Part shown: one piece after another, positions 9,152-16,900 of the stretch
Numbering within the stretch: position 1 is the stretch's first letter
Layout: each line of letters begins with the position of its first letter
DNA from: Amycolatopsis regifaucium
Lineage (GTDB): Bacteria; Actinomycetota; Actinomycetes; Mycobacteriales; Pseudonocardiaceae
DNA length: 64,000 bases
Assembly (NCBI RefSeq): GCF_001613935.1
Contig: NZ_LQCI01000012.1
Coordinates: forward strand, 372,001 to 436,000
Reading direction: 5' to 3'
The notes under the pieces: generated by a model
Told to the model about the DNA's origin: nothing
Database searches by the model: none
What the model saw: only the letters and a program-made list of their open reading frames with translations
Made by a program: the position numbers and the translations under genes

Positions 9152-11164
9152 TCAGCCTGAGCTGCTGCTCTTCTTGGCGCCGCCGGATTTGGCGGAACTC
9201 GGCGGAGCGGACGCCGTACTGCTCGCCGGGGGTTCGGGCGACTTCTCTTCCAGCGGGGTGTTGTTGATCAGCGCCTCGAAGAGGGCCTTCGTCTTGCCCT
9301 GCAACAACACCTCGTTGCCGCGGTTGTTCGCCTCTTCGGTGGTCGGCACGGTGAGGAACTTGACCTTGCCCGAGTCGAGTCCGCGCATCGACTTGGCCAG
9401 CGTCATCATCTGCTTGATGCCGAGGTTCTCGCCGAAGGTGGCCTTGGCGAACGCGTCGATGAAGCCGCTCAGCTTGCCGGTGTCCAGGATGACTTCCTTG
9501 GACATCACGGTCTTCAGCAGCGCGCCGAGGAAGGCCTGCTGCCGCTTGATCCGGCCGTAGTCCGACGTCGGGTCGCCCTTGACGTGCCGCGCCCGTACGT
9601 AGTTCAGCGCCTGGTCGCCCGAGATCCGGACCTCGCCGGCCTGCGGGATGACCATGCCGAGCGTCGTGTCGTCGATCGGCTTCTCGTTGTACACGGTGAC
9701 GCCCTGTACGGCGTCGACCATGGATTTGAAGCCGTTGAAGTCGATGCCGACGAAGTGGTTGATCTTCATGCCGGTGATCTGCTGGATGACCTTCGTGACG
9801 CACTGCGGGCCACCGACCGCGTAAGCGGTGTTCAGCTTCGCGATCTTCTGAGCCGGCGAGGTCTGGTCGGTGTACGACGACGTCGCCGGGTCCCAGCGCT
9901 TGCATTCGGGGCGGTTGATCTCGAGGTCGCGCGGGAAGGACACCATCACGACGCGCTGCCGGTCGGCCGGGATGTGCGCGATCATGACCGTGTCCGAACG
10001 GGCACCAGGAGTGCCGTTCGCGTCACCGACACCGTCCTCGGCGGCCGCGCCGTCGCGGGTGTCGGAGCCGACCATCAGGAAGTTCTCGTCGCCGTTCTGG
10101 CCGGCGGCGTCCTGGATGTCGGCCGAGTCCTCGTCGAGCGAGGCGACGGTGTTGAACTTCGCGTCGAACCAGGTCTGCGCACCCCATGCGGTACCGAGGG
10201 AGAGGAACACGAGCGCGGCGACCACGGCCGCCGCGATCCGGCCCGCCTTGGCGCTCTGCTTGGTCTTCCGTTCCTTCTTCTCCTGCAGGCGCGTCTGCGG
10301 CGCCTGCTCGGTTTCGGCGGGGTCGCTGTCGGTGGTGGTGACCACCCGCTGCAGCGCCGTACGGGTCTGCTCCAGCAGCGCCGCCGGGCGGGCAGCGAGC
10401 CGTTCACGCCGTTCGCGTTTTTTGGCCTCTTCGGCTTCGAGTTCGTCGTGCGCGGCGGAGAACCGGGCGAGCGTGTGGTCGATCTTGCGCTTGACGATCG
10501 TCGCGTCGTCGATCGCCTCGAGCTCGTCGGTCATCGTGAGCCGGTCCATTTCGGACCGTGCCGGGACGGCACCGGAAATCGACTGCGGGGCGGGCGGCCG
10601 CGGTACCGGTGCCTGCTGGATCGGCCGCTGCGCCGGGCGGCGGGGACGGCGGGGCGGCGGCGGCACCGCGGGCTGCTGCTGCGCGCCCGGGTTCACCACC
10701 GGCGGACGGCGCTGCGTCGGCGCTTCGGGGCTCGGTGCGGCCTGCGGAGTGCGGCGCGGCTGGCGTGCGCGAGGCGGTCGCGGCGTCTCGGTGGGGTGCG
10801 GGTTCCGTGGCTGTCCGGGCGCCGAGGCCTGCGGCGCGGTGGGGCGGACCGCGCGAGGCGGGTTCTCGGCCGGGGTGGCGGGCCGCGGACGGCGGGGTGC
10901 GGGTGGCTCCACCCGCGCGGCGTGCGAACCGGTTCTCGGAGGTTCCGGCGCCGGTTCGGCCTGCCGGAGACGGCGCGGAGACGGTGCCTCGGCTTCGGGG
11001 TCGAAGATCGGGCGTTCACCCGTATGACGTGCGACGACGTCGGAGACGCTGATGCCGCCGTGGGTCTCCATCGAGCGGCGACGGCCGCGCTGCCCGCGCT
11101 CACCGGCGCTGCTGTCGGTGTTGCTGTGGCGACCGGTCCCCGGGGTGTGGTGCTCGTCGGGCAC
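9152..11164 (-). CDS. LytR-CpsA-Psr (LCP) family cell-wall glycopolymer ligase
   Basis: LCP enzymes move lipid-linked glycopolymers (arabinogalactan-type in this group) onto peptidoglycan outside the membrane. The GTG at 11164 (VPDEHHTPG) was chosen because AAAGGAGA precedes it; an upstream frame extends to 11287 without support. The 670-residue protein has a very long Pro/Arg-rich cytoplasmic N-terminus (about 1-230), a charged helical stretch, one membrane segment near 305-327 and an LCP domain from about 358. Key motifs are VGSDTRDG, ARSDTVMIAHI and SFPRDLEI. The position matches Rv0822c. The proline-rich tail is unusually long. Confidence 0.88.
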   Translation of the reverse strand: MPDEHHTPGTGRHSNTDSSAGERGQRGRRRSMETHGGISVSDVVARHTGERPIFDPEAEAPSPRRLRQAEPAPEPPRTGSHAARVEPPAPRRPRPATPAENPPRAVRPTAPQASAPGQPRNPHPTETPRPPRARQPRRTPQAAPSPEAPTQRRPPVVNPGAQQQPAVPPPPRRPRRPAQRPIQQAPVPRPPAPQSISGAVPARSEMDRLTMTDELEAIDDATIVKRKIDHTLARFSAAHDELEAEEAKKRERRERLAARPAALLEQTRTALQRVVTTTDSDPAETEQAPQTRLQEKKERKTKQSAKAGRIAAAVVAALVFLSLGTAWGAQTWFDAKFNTVASLDEDSADIQDAAGQNGDENFLMVGSDTRDGAAAEDGVGDANGTPGARSDTVMIAHIPADRQRVVMVSFPRDLEINRPECKRWDPATSSYTDQTSPAQKIAKLNTAYAVGGPQCVTKVIQQITGMKINHFVGIDFNGFKSMVDAVQGVTVYNEKPIDDTTLGMVIPQAGEVRISGDQALNYVRARHVKGDPTSDYGRIKRQQAFLGALLKTVMSKEVILDTGKLSGFIDAFAKATFGENLGIKQMMTLAKSMRGLDSGKVKFLTVPTTEEANNRGNEVLLQGKTKALFEALINNTPLEEKSPEPPASSTASAPPSSAKSGGAKKSSSSG

Positions 11165-11371
11165 TCGGTCTCCTTTCACAACTGGCGTCGAAGCTCTTTC
11201 GTTATCGTACGGACACCTCAAGTTCGTGACGACAACCATCCCGGAATTTTCCGCACACAAGGTACCGAGAAGCGCCGAACGGTCCATGCGATCGGGTGAG
11301 CGGTCCTGGTTAAAGCATCGTTAAAAGCGTCGAAACCGTTACGCAGGGTGTGACATTGACCGAGTGGGTGG

Positions 11372-12178
11372 CTAGGCGCCCGCGGACTCCGCCGAGTTCA
11401 CCGAACGAGGAATCATCCGTGACGATTCGTTATCGCGATACGCCACTTTGTTACGACCGGCCCGTTTCGCCATATACAACAAAGCGTCGGCGCGGCGCAA
11501 CTGCCGTTCCGGTTCCGCCGTTTCCCTCGCGCGGCCCGGTTCCGCACGGTTTTCGTGCGCGAGGCCCACGCTGATCGTCACCGCGAGGCCGGGCCGGATC
11601 CGCGCCCACGGATGGCGGGCGACCCGGACGCGGGCGGTGTCGGCGATCCGTACCGCGCGGGCGGCGTCGACGTCGGGCAGGACCAGCGCGAACTCCTCCC
11701 CGCCGTAGCGGGCGCAGAACGCCTCCGGCGGAAGTCCTTGCTGCAGCAGGTCGGCCACTTCGCGCAGGACCCGGTCGCCGACCAGATGCCCGAAAGTGTC
11801 GTTGACCTCTTTGAACAGGTCGAGGTCGACCAAGGCGATCGCCATCCCGGGCGGGCCGCGGTGGTCGAGGGCCGGTCCGTGCAGCCATTGGTCGAGATAG
11901 CGCCGGTTGTAGCTGGACGTCAGGGTGTCGCGCAGGCTGCCGGCGCGGGCGAGGTCGAAGGCGGACTTGAGATGGTGGTAGGCGCGCCGCCAGTCACCTT
12001 GGGTGGCGAGCACCCCGGCGATGGACTCGTGGATGCTGAGCAGATCGGTGCCCGGCGCGCCCGGGGGGAGCGCGGCCTCGTCATCGGCTACCACGCTCAC
12101 CTCCGCCACGAATTGGTTTTCGTCGTACAGGAGGGATCTCTTGAGGTATCGGTACGGGCCAAAGCGAATATCGCTCAA
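11372..12178 (-). CDS. GGDEF-domain protein (predicted diguanylate cyclase)
   Basis: The C-terminal GGDEF domain has an intact active-site motif, ARYGGEEF (near residue 158), and upstream IALVDLDLFKEVNDTFGH, so it probably makes cyclic di-GMP from two GTP. The N-terminal 95 residues contain a helical tract (WRRAYHHLKSAFDLA) and no recognised sensor or membrane helix. The ATG at 12178 overlaps the idi stop as ATGA. A competing GTG at 12094 has GGAGGTGA 6 nt upstream and would remove a leader unlike the rest of the protein; the start is therefore open. The pairing with idi is odd. Confidence 0.82.
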   Translation of the reverse strand: MSDIRFGPYRYLKRSLLYDENQFVAEVSVVADDEAALPPGAPGTDLLSIHESIAGVLATQGDWRRAYHHLKSAFDLARAGSLRDTLTSSYNRRYLDQWLHGPALDHRGPPGMAIALVDLDLFKEVNDTFGHLVGDRVLREVADLLQQGLPPEAFCARYGGEEFALVLPDVDAARAVRIADTARVRVARHPWARIRPGLAVTISVGLAHENRAEPGRARETAEPERQLRRADALLYMAKRAGRNKVAYRDNESSRMIPRSVNSAESAGA

Positions 12179-12795
12179 GTGGACGACGGTTCGGCACCAT
12201 TGTCACGCAGCGAAGTACCGTTCCGTAAGGACGAAAACGGCTCCACGTCTTTGAGCTGCGAAAACTGATCCTTCGCCCAGTAACTCACGTCAGTCACATC
12301 GTCATTCAGCAACAGTACGTAATCATTCCAGCTCAGCCAACGCCAGTCGCCGACCTCGTCCGGATGCGGCTCCGGGTCGCCGTCGATCCAGGCGACGAAC
12401 ACCGGGCAGAACTCGTTCTCGACCACTCCCTCGAATGGCGGCGTCCGGTAACGGTACTTCGGGAGGACACAACGGAGCCCGTCCAATCGGGGCAGTCCCA
12501 GCTCGAAGGCGGCGCGGCGACGGACGGCCTCCTCGATCGGCTCGCCCGGTGCGGGATGCCCGCAGACGCTGTTGGTCCAGACCCGCGGCCACACCTTCTT
12601 CGACGCGGCACGGCTGGTGATCAGCAGAGCCTGGTCGCTGCGGCGCAACAGATAGCAGGAGAACGCCAGGTGCAGCCGGGTGTCCTCGTGGTGAGCGGAC
12701 AGCTTGGGCGCGGTCTCGCCGGTCGGTTCGCCGTCCTCGGTCACATAGACGATGCGTTCGGTGTCCACTTCGGTCATGTTGTTCACCGGACCCAC
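12175..12795 (-). CDS. idi: Isopentenyl-diphosphate delta-isomerase, type I
   Basis: Converts IPP to DMAPP for isoprenoid synthesis in the cytoplasm. It is a Nudix-fold type I enzyme of 206 residues. Expected catalytic and metal residues are present: Cys78 and His80 in WTNSVCGHP, His35 and His42 near the N-terminus, and Glu126/Glu128 in VVENEFCPVF. The start is either the GTG at 12795 or the ATG at 12777; neither has a strong ribosome site. The last codons overlap the GGDEF gene by 4 nt (ATGA), implying translational coupling. Confidence 0.92.
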   Translation of the reverse strand: MGPVNNMTEVDTERIVYVTEDGEPTGETAPKLSAHHEDTRLHLAFSCYLLRRSDQALLITSRAASKKVWPRVWTNSVCGHPAPGEPIEEAVRRRAAFELGLPRLDGLRCVLPKYRYRTPPFEGVVENEFCPVFVAWIDGDPEPHPDEVGDWRWLSWNDYVLLLNDDVTDVSYWAKDQFSQLKDVEPFSSLRNGTSLRDNGAEPSST

Positions 12796-12844
12796 TGAAC
12801 CACCCGCCTCGCTGTAACCGGTACCGCGACCAGAGTTACCCCTG

Positions 12845-13678
12845 TTAGTGGGACGAAAGGTGCTCCACGAGCAAAGAAGTGACGGCCTCCGGGGCCTCTT
12901 CCACCACCCAATGGGAGGCGTCCTCGATCATCTCGAAGCGATACGGGCCGGTGACCCGATTCGCGGTGTCGAGCGCGGCCGTCGAACCGAAGGCGGCGTC
13001 TTCGGTGCTCCAGATGTAGAGGGTCGGTACCTCGATCGGCCCGATCTTCCCGCCGGGACGGCCGGCGCGGTACCAGTTGAGCGCGGCGGTCAGCGCGCCC
13101 GGTTCGGACAGTCGCCGGATGTACTCGTCAATCTTGCTCGGCGGCAGTTTCCAGTCGAACATGCGGCGCAGCGCGTCGGCGTTGTTCTCCAGCATCCGGC
13201 GTTCGGTGACGCGGGTCTGCCGCCATTCGGTCATGTACCCGGAGCGGAGATGCTGGTCCTCGTCGGTCTTCATGGCCTCCGCCAGCGCAGCCGGGTGCGG
13301 CGTCGAAATGACGGCGAGACTGCGGAGTCTGCCGGGATGCGTGTCGGCCGCCCACCACGCGACAGCGCCGCCCCAATCGTGTCCTACGAGGTCGAATTCC
13401 TTCCACCCCAACCGATCCGCGATCGCGATGACGTCACCGACGAGAGCGTCGATCCCGTATTCGGACGCCTGTTCCGGCCGGACACCCGGCGAATAGCCGC
13501 GCTGATCCGGTGCCACCGCGCGATAGCCGAGCACGCCGAGCGTCGCGACCTGGTGCTCCCATTCCACCGCGGCCTCGGGAAATCCGTGCAGCAGCAGGAC
13601 GGGACGGCCGTCTTCGGGACCCGCCGCGATGGCGTCGAAGGAACCGGCGTCGGTGGGGATGCTCAGCTGCTCGATCAC
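12845..13678 (-). CDS. Alpha/beta hydrolase, epoxide-hydrolase-like
   Basis: The 277-residue protein has the oxyanion motif HGFPEAAVEW (31-40), the nucleophile elbow GHDWGG with Asp101 as nucleophile, and a C-terminal catalytic histidine in DASHWVVEEAPEAV. An aspartate nucleophile and the HGFPE motif point to the epoxide hydrolase/haloalkane dehalogenase branch; the substrate is unknown. The frame stays open back to 14575, but the conserved domain begins at the GTG at 13678; the upstream extension is an antisense reading of dus. No co-directional neighbour gives context. Confidence 0.83.
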   Translation of the reverse strand: MIEQLSIPTDAGSFDAIAAGPEDGRPVLLLHGFPEAAVEWEHQVATLGVLGYRAVAPDQRGYSPGVRPEQASEYGIDALVGDVIAIADRLGWKEFDLVGHDWGGAVAWWAADTHPGRLRSLAVISTPHPAALAEAMKTDEDQHLRSGYMTEWRQTRVTERRMLENNADALRRMFDWKLPPSKIDEYIRRLSEPGALTAALNWYRAGRPGGKIGPIEVPTLYIWSTEDAAFGSTAALDTANRVTGPYRFEMIEDASHWVVEEAPEAVTSLLVEHLSSH

Positions 13679-13801
13679 GACGCCGACTTTACGGGCCTTC
13701 GGTTTCGGGCGGGCGGCAAGGGATTGACGACGAGCGTCGGTTGATCGTCTAATGAGCGCCGCGGCCGGTCTTCGGCCGCACTGGGGAAACTGGGGTAACA
13801 C

Positions 13802-14086
13802 ATGTCGAACAGGTGGAGGCGCCGGCTCGCCGTCGGTGCCACTTCCGTCGCGCTCGCGGGCGGAATCGGTGTCACCGCGGTGAATGTCGCGGTGGCTCAG
13901 GAGGCACCGGTCTCGGTGCTCGGTGTCTGTGACGGGAATCCGGGTTGCCAGCTCGGACCGTACTCGAGCCTGAGCAGTTGTCAGATCGAGCAGAGCAACA
14001 TGGCCCGGTACTACACGATCACCATGCGGTGTTTCGAGGTCGACCACGGCCAGTGGAAGTTCGCCTACAAGACCAGGGGCACCTGA
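13802..14086 (+). CDS. Small secreted protein of unknown function
   Basis: A 94-residue product with a classic signal peptide: basic MSNRWRRRL, hydrophobic core to about residue 25, and a likely AVAQEA cleavage site near 32-34. The mature part is about 60 residues with four cysteines (GVCDGNPGC, LSSC, MRC), probably forming two disulfides. I do not recognise the family. It is followed at once by a strong terminator, so it is a single-gene unit. Confidence 0.75.
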   Translation: MSNRWRRRLAVGATSVALAGGIGVTAVNVAVAQEAPVSVLGVCDGNPGCQLGPYSSLSSCQIEQSNMARYYTITMRCFEVDHGQWKFAYKTRGT

Positions 14087-14096
14087 GTCGTGAACG

Positions 14097-14133
14097 AAGA
14101 CGCTCCCGCCGGGCAACCCGGCGGGAGCGTTTT
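14097..14133. terminator. Bidirectional rho-independent terminator
   Basis: The 13-bp stem CGCTCCCGCCGGG / CCCGGCGGGAGCG (14101-14113 and 14117-14129) has a CAA loop and TTTT after it. On the other strand the flanking GAAGA gives a short T-rich tail. It lies between the convergent secreted-protein gene and dus and can serve both. Confidence 0.85.
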
Positions 14134-14138
14134 CCGGT

Positions 14139-15284
14139 TCAGCCGCCGGAGTGCATGTCCTCGGCTTCGGGGACGCAGTCGTCGTCCGGGTCGTCGAGCC
14201 AGCCGTGCGGCAGCGTGACCTTGCCCGGCGAACCCTGCCGTCCACGCGGTCCGGTGGCGGCGCTGGGGAACGGGGCGTCGTGGTCGAGTTCGGCGATGAG
14301 CTCGTCGAGCTGGTCCAAACTGGACAGCATCGCGAAACCGCGGCGCAGCTCGGAGCCGACCGGGAAACCCATGAAGTACCAGGCCATGTGTTTGCGGATG
14401 TCACGCATCGCCTTGTCGTGACCGTCGTGCTCGACGAGCAGTTCGGTGTGACGGCGCAGCACTTTCGCGACCTCGCCGAGATTCGGCGGCGTGGGCTGCG
14501 GGCGCCCGGCGAAGGCGGCTTCCAGCTCACCGAACAGCCACGGCCTGCCGAGGCAGCCGCGGCCGACCACGACACCGTCGCAACCGGTCTCGTCGACCAT
14601 GCGCAGCGCGTCCTCGGCGGTGAAGATGTCGCCGTTGCCGAGCACCGGGATACTGGTGACGGCCTCCTTGAGCGCGGCGATCTTCGTCCAGTCGGCCTGG
14701 CCGGAGTAGCGCTGCGCGGCCGTGCGCGCGTGCAGGCTGACCGCCGCCGCGCCCTCGGCCTCGGCGATCCGCCCGGCGTCGAGGTAGGTCAGGTGGTCGT
14801 CGTCGATACCCACCCGGAACTTGACCGTGAACGGCACGCCCGCCTCGGCCGCGGCCTTCGCCGACTCGCGCACGATGTCGGCGAACAGCTTGCGCTTGAA
14901 CGGCAACGCCGCCCCGCCACCCTTACGCGTCACCTTCGCGACCGGGCAGCCGAAGTTGCTGTCGATGTGGTCGGCGAGTCCCTCGCCGGTGATGATGCGG
15001 ACGGCTTCGGCCATGGTCTTGGGGTCGACCCCGTACAGCTGCATGGACCTGGGCTTTTCGTTCTCGCCGAAGGTCATCATGTGCATGGTGCCGGGGTGGC
15101 GTTCGACCACCGCGCGGGCGGTGATCATTTCGCACACGTAGATCCCGGCGCCGTACTCCTGGCACAGCTGCCGGAAGGCGACGTTGGTGATGCCGGCCAT
15201 GGGAGCGAGCACGACCGGGGGATCGACCTCGTAGGGGCCGATCTTCAGGCTGGGCTTGCTCAGGGTGGCTGTCACGTCCTCCAT
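14139..15284 (-). CDS. dus: tRNA-dihydrouridine synthase (DusB-type)
   Basis: This flavoenzyme reduces uridine to dihydrouridine in tRNA D-loops using NAD(P)H. The 381-residue protein has an FMN-binding TIM barrel with VVLAPMAGITNVAFR near residue 26 and the catalytic cysteine in SNFGCPVAKV followed by TRKGGGAALP. The barrel's phosphate-binding loop is CDGVVVGRGCLGRPWLF. The C-terminal helical tRNA-binding domain is present, followed by a short acidic tail. The order LCP protein then Dus matches Rv0822c-Rv0823c, though here four genes lie between them. Confidence 0.92.
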   Translation of the reverse strand: MEDVTATLSKPSLKIGPYEVDPPVVLAPMAGITNVAFRQLCQEYGAGIYVCEMITARAVVERHPGTMHMMTFGENEKPRSMQLYGVDPKTMAEAVRIITGEGLADHIDSNFGCPVAKVTRKGGGAALPFKRKLFADIVRESAKAAAEAGVPFTVKFRVGIDDDHLTYLDAGRIAEAEGAAAVSLHARTAAQRYSGQADWTKIAALKEAVTSIPVLGNGDIFTAEDALRMVDETGCDGVVVGRGCLGRPWLFGELEAAFAGRPQPTPPNLGEVAKVLRRHTELLVEHDGHDKAMRDIRKHMAWYFMGFPVGSELRRGFAMLSSLDQLDELIAELDHDAPFPSAATGPRGRQGSPGKVTLPHGWLDDPDDDCVPEAEDMHSGG

Positions 15285-15372
15285 TGTCGCCTGTGGTGTC
15301 TGTCACTCGCACGTGGGCTGGATGAACGCGCCGTCCGGAGAACTATGCGACCTGCCTGGCAGCCGATTCGGA

Positions 15373-15957
15373 TCACGTGTTCCAGACGGTGACCTTGGTG
15401 CGAATGGTGTTACCGGCTGCGAGCACATCGAGGAGGAAGATCCGTCCCTCGGCAGTGCGCCCGCATACCTGATTTCCGGTCGCGACCTGGACCTGGTTGG
15501 AGCCGTCCGTGTCCACGGCCGAAGCGCACTCGCCTTTGCCCGGCCGTCCGCTCTTCTTCCAGGACGTCACGGTCGTATTGCCTTTCACGTACAAGTAGCC
15601 GCTGGAAATGTTGGCGAGGTACTCGCCATCGGTGTAATTCGGTGGGTTGTGATCGAGATTGAACTTCCCCCACGTGAGTTCGCCGGTCCAGTAAACCGCC
15701 CCGCCGGTATTCGGCGGCGGCACTGTTGTCGGGGCTTCGCCAACGGGACGAACCTCTGGCGTCGCGGTGACGGTGACCGTCGCGGTCGAGAAGGCGTTCG
15801 TTGTGTTCGGCTGTTCCGCGTCCGGGGCGCTCGTGCGGCCGAGAAAGAAACCGGCTCCAGCCAACGCGGTCACCAGTGCGGCGATCGCGGTGATCCATTG
15901 ATGGCCGAGGTGTCCCCAGCCGGTCTTCTTGGTGGATTCCTGATCGTCGTCCCTCAC
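15373..15957 (-). CDS. Membrane-anchored extracytoplasmic protein, unknown function
   Basis: A 194-residue protein with a short cytoplasmic N-terminus, one membrane helix (about 22-41), a Thr/Val/Pro-rich linker (ATVTVTATPEV) and a C-terminal globular domain with two cysteines (GECASAV and NQVCGRT) that may form a disulfide. No family is recognised. The gene lies alone, between dus and the hicAB-like pair on the same strand. Base composition in this stretch is visibly lower in GC than in the flanks, compatible with acquisition. Confidence 0.65.
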   Translation of the reverse strand: MRDDDQESTKKTGWGHLGHQWITAIAALVTALAGAGFFLGRTSAPDAEQPNTTNAFSTATVTVTATPEVRPVGEAPTTVPPPNTGGAVYWTGELTWGKFNLDHNPPNYTDGEYLANISSGYLYVKGNTTVTSWKKSGRPGKGECASAVDTDGSNQVQVATGNQVCGRTAEGRIFLLDVLAAGNTIRTKVTVWNT

Positions 15958-16059
15958 GATGTCCCCCTGACCCTCAGTGATCGGGGTAACACCTTAGTGG
16001 TGAGGCCCGAGACCCAGGAGTCCGGCCTGGTGAGTCGGTCCTGCAGTAGAGGCGGCTAG

Positions 16060-16449
16060 TCAGGACGACTTCGCCAACTGGCTGACACGTTGGAACGACA
16101 TGCCGAGTACTTCGCCGGCTTCGCGCTGCGAAACCCCGAGGGCCAGCAGTTCTTGAACCGCGGCTCGGTGCTCCGCGGCCGCTTCCGCTTGTTTGCGCTG
16201 GGCCTCCTCGCGCAGGACCTCGGCCCGAGCCTGATGGTCAGTCACCGAATCCGGCAGCCGCACCTTGAGGTGGAGGTCGTACTCGTCGCCACGGAGGTCC
16301 TCCATGATCTCGATGAGTTCGCTCGCCATGGTCGCGACGTCCTTGTAACGGAGCGCCTGCGTCGAGCGGCCGATCTCGGGAACTCGGATGAGCCAGAACT
16401 TGCCATCGCGGGTGACTTCGGCATGGTAGGTCTTCACTTCCTCCACCAT
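16060..16449 (-). CDS. HicB-like antitoxin with C-terminal HTH
   Basis: A 129-residue protein. Residues 1-50 have the HicB partial RNase-H-like look (TYHAEVTRDGKFWLIRVPEIGRSTQALRYKDV) and the C-terminus is a helix-turn-helix (VSQREAGEVLGMSFQRVSQLAK, about 107-127) that could autoregulate. The ATG at 16449 overlaps the end of the HicA-like frame by 16 nt, typical of toxin-antitoxin coupling. A role in binding the adjacent HicA-type toxin is inferred from the pairing. Confidence 0.75.
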   Translation of the reverse strand: MVEEVKTYHAEVTRDGKFWLIRVPEIGRSTQALRYKDVATMASELIEIMEDLRGDEYDLHLKVRLPDSVTDHQARAEVLREEAQRKQAEAAAEHRAAVQELLALGVSQREAGEVLGMSFQRVSQLAKSS

Positions 16450-16658
16450 CCTTTCCCGAGGACGTCCTCGCACTCTTTGAAGATCTCGACAGCGAAGATC
16501 TCTCCCAGTTCGGTATGTCGTGGAATGGGGAACACCAGTCCGTTCAAGGTGTAGATGGTGTGGTTGGCGCCCTCTCGCTCGAGGATCCACGCTGCCCGTT
16601 GCCGCCTGGCGGCAACGGCGATCTTCCTGATGACGTCCCGTCTCTTCGCAGAGTATGT
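16434..16658 (-). pseudogene. HicA-like mRNA interferase toxin, no standard start codon
   Basis: An open frame of 74 sense codons begins right after a TAG at 16659-16661 and ends at the TGA at 16434-16436. It encodes a HicA-type domain: KRRDVIRKI, then EREGANHTIY with the catalytic-type histidine, PIPRHTELGE and FKECEDVLGKGWWRK. There is no ATG or GTG before the conserved region, and the first TTG lies deep in the domain. Either the start has been lost (a decayed toxin with a surviving antitoxin), a rare start such as ATC in the DVI tract is used, or the product is read from a frameshift. It is too short and start-less to be called by ordinary gene finding. Confidence 0.6.
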
Positions 16659-16778
16659 CTAGGCAGGGGTAGACGCAACCGTCAATGGCGGGGTAGACAG
16701 TTCGTGAAAAGGGTTGGATATTCTCCCCTTTTTGCCGGTACGCAACCGAGATCCGGGCTGCGGTGGCCGATCCGGGCC

Positions 16779-16817
16779 GTGTGGAAATAGGGACACTCAA
16801 CGTCCCTATTTCCACAC
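16779..16817. repeat. 16-bp inverted repeat between divergent genes
   Basis: GTGTGGAAATAGGGAC at 16779-16794 is exactly mirrored at 16802-16817 across a 7-nt loop (ACTCAAC). It sits in the 242-nt gap between the divergently reading hicA-like frame and the DUF2339 gene, where a terminator is not expected. It may be an operator for either promoter or a small intergenic repeat. Confidence 0.6.
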
Positions 16818-16900
16818 AGTGACCGCACGCTCACCCCGTCTGACCACATCGTCATCACGATTGAGTAGTGCTACGGATCCTTCAGCGGTCCTCGGGACGC

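Noticed and set aside
9584..11299. 571-codon plus-strand open frame
   Set aside because: Antisense to the LCP protein; no ribosome site and no recognisable domain.
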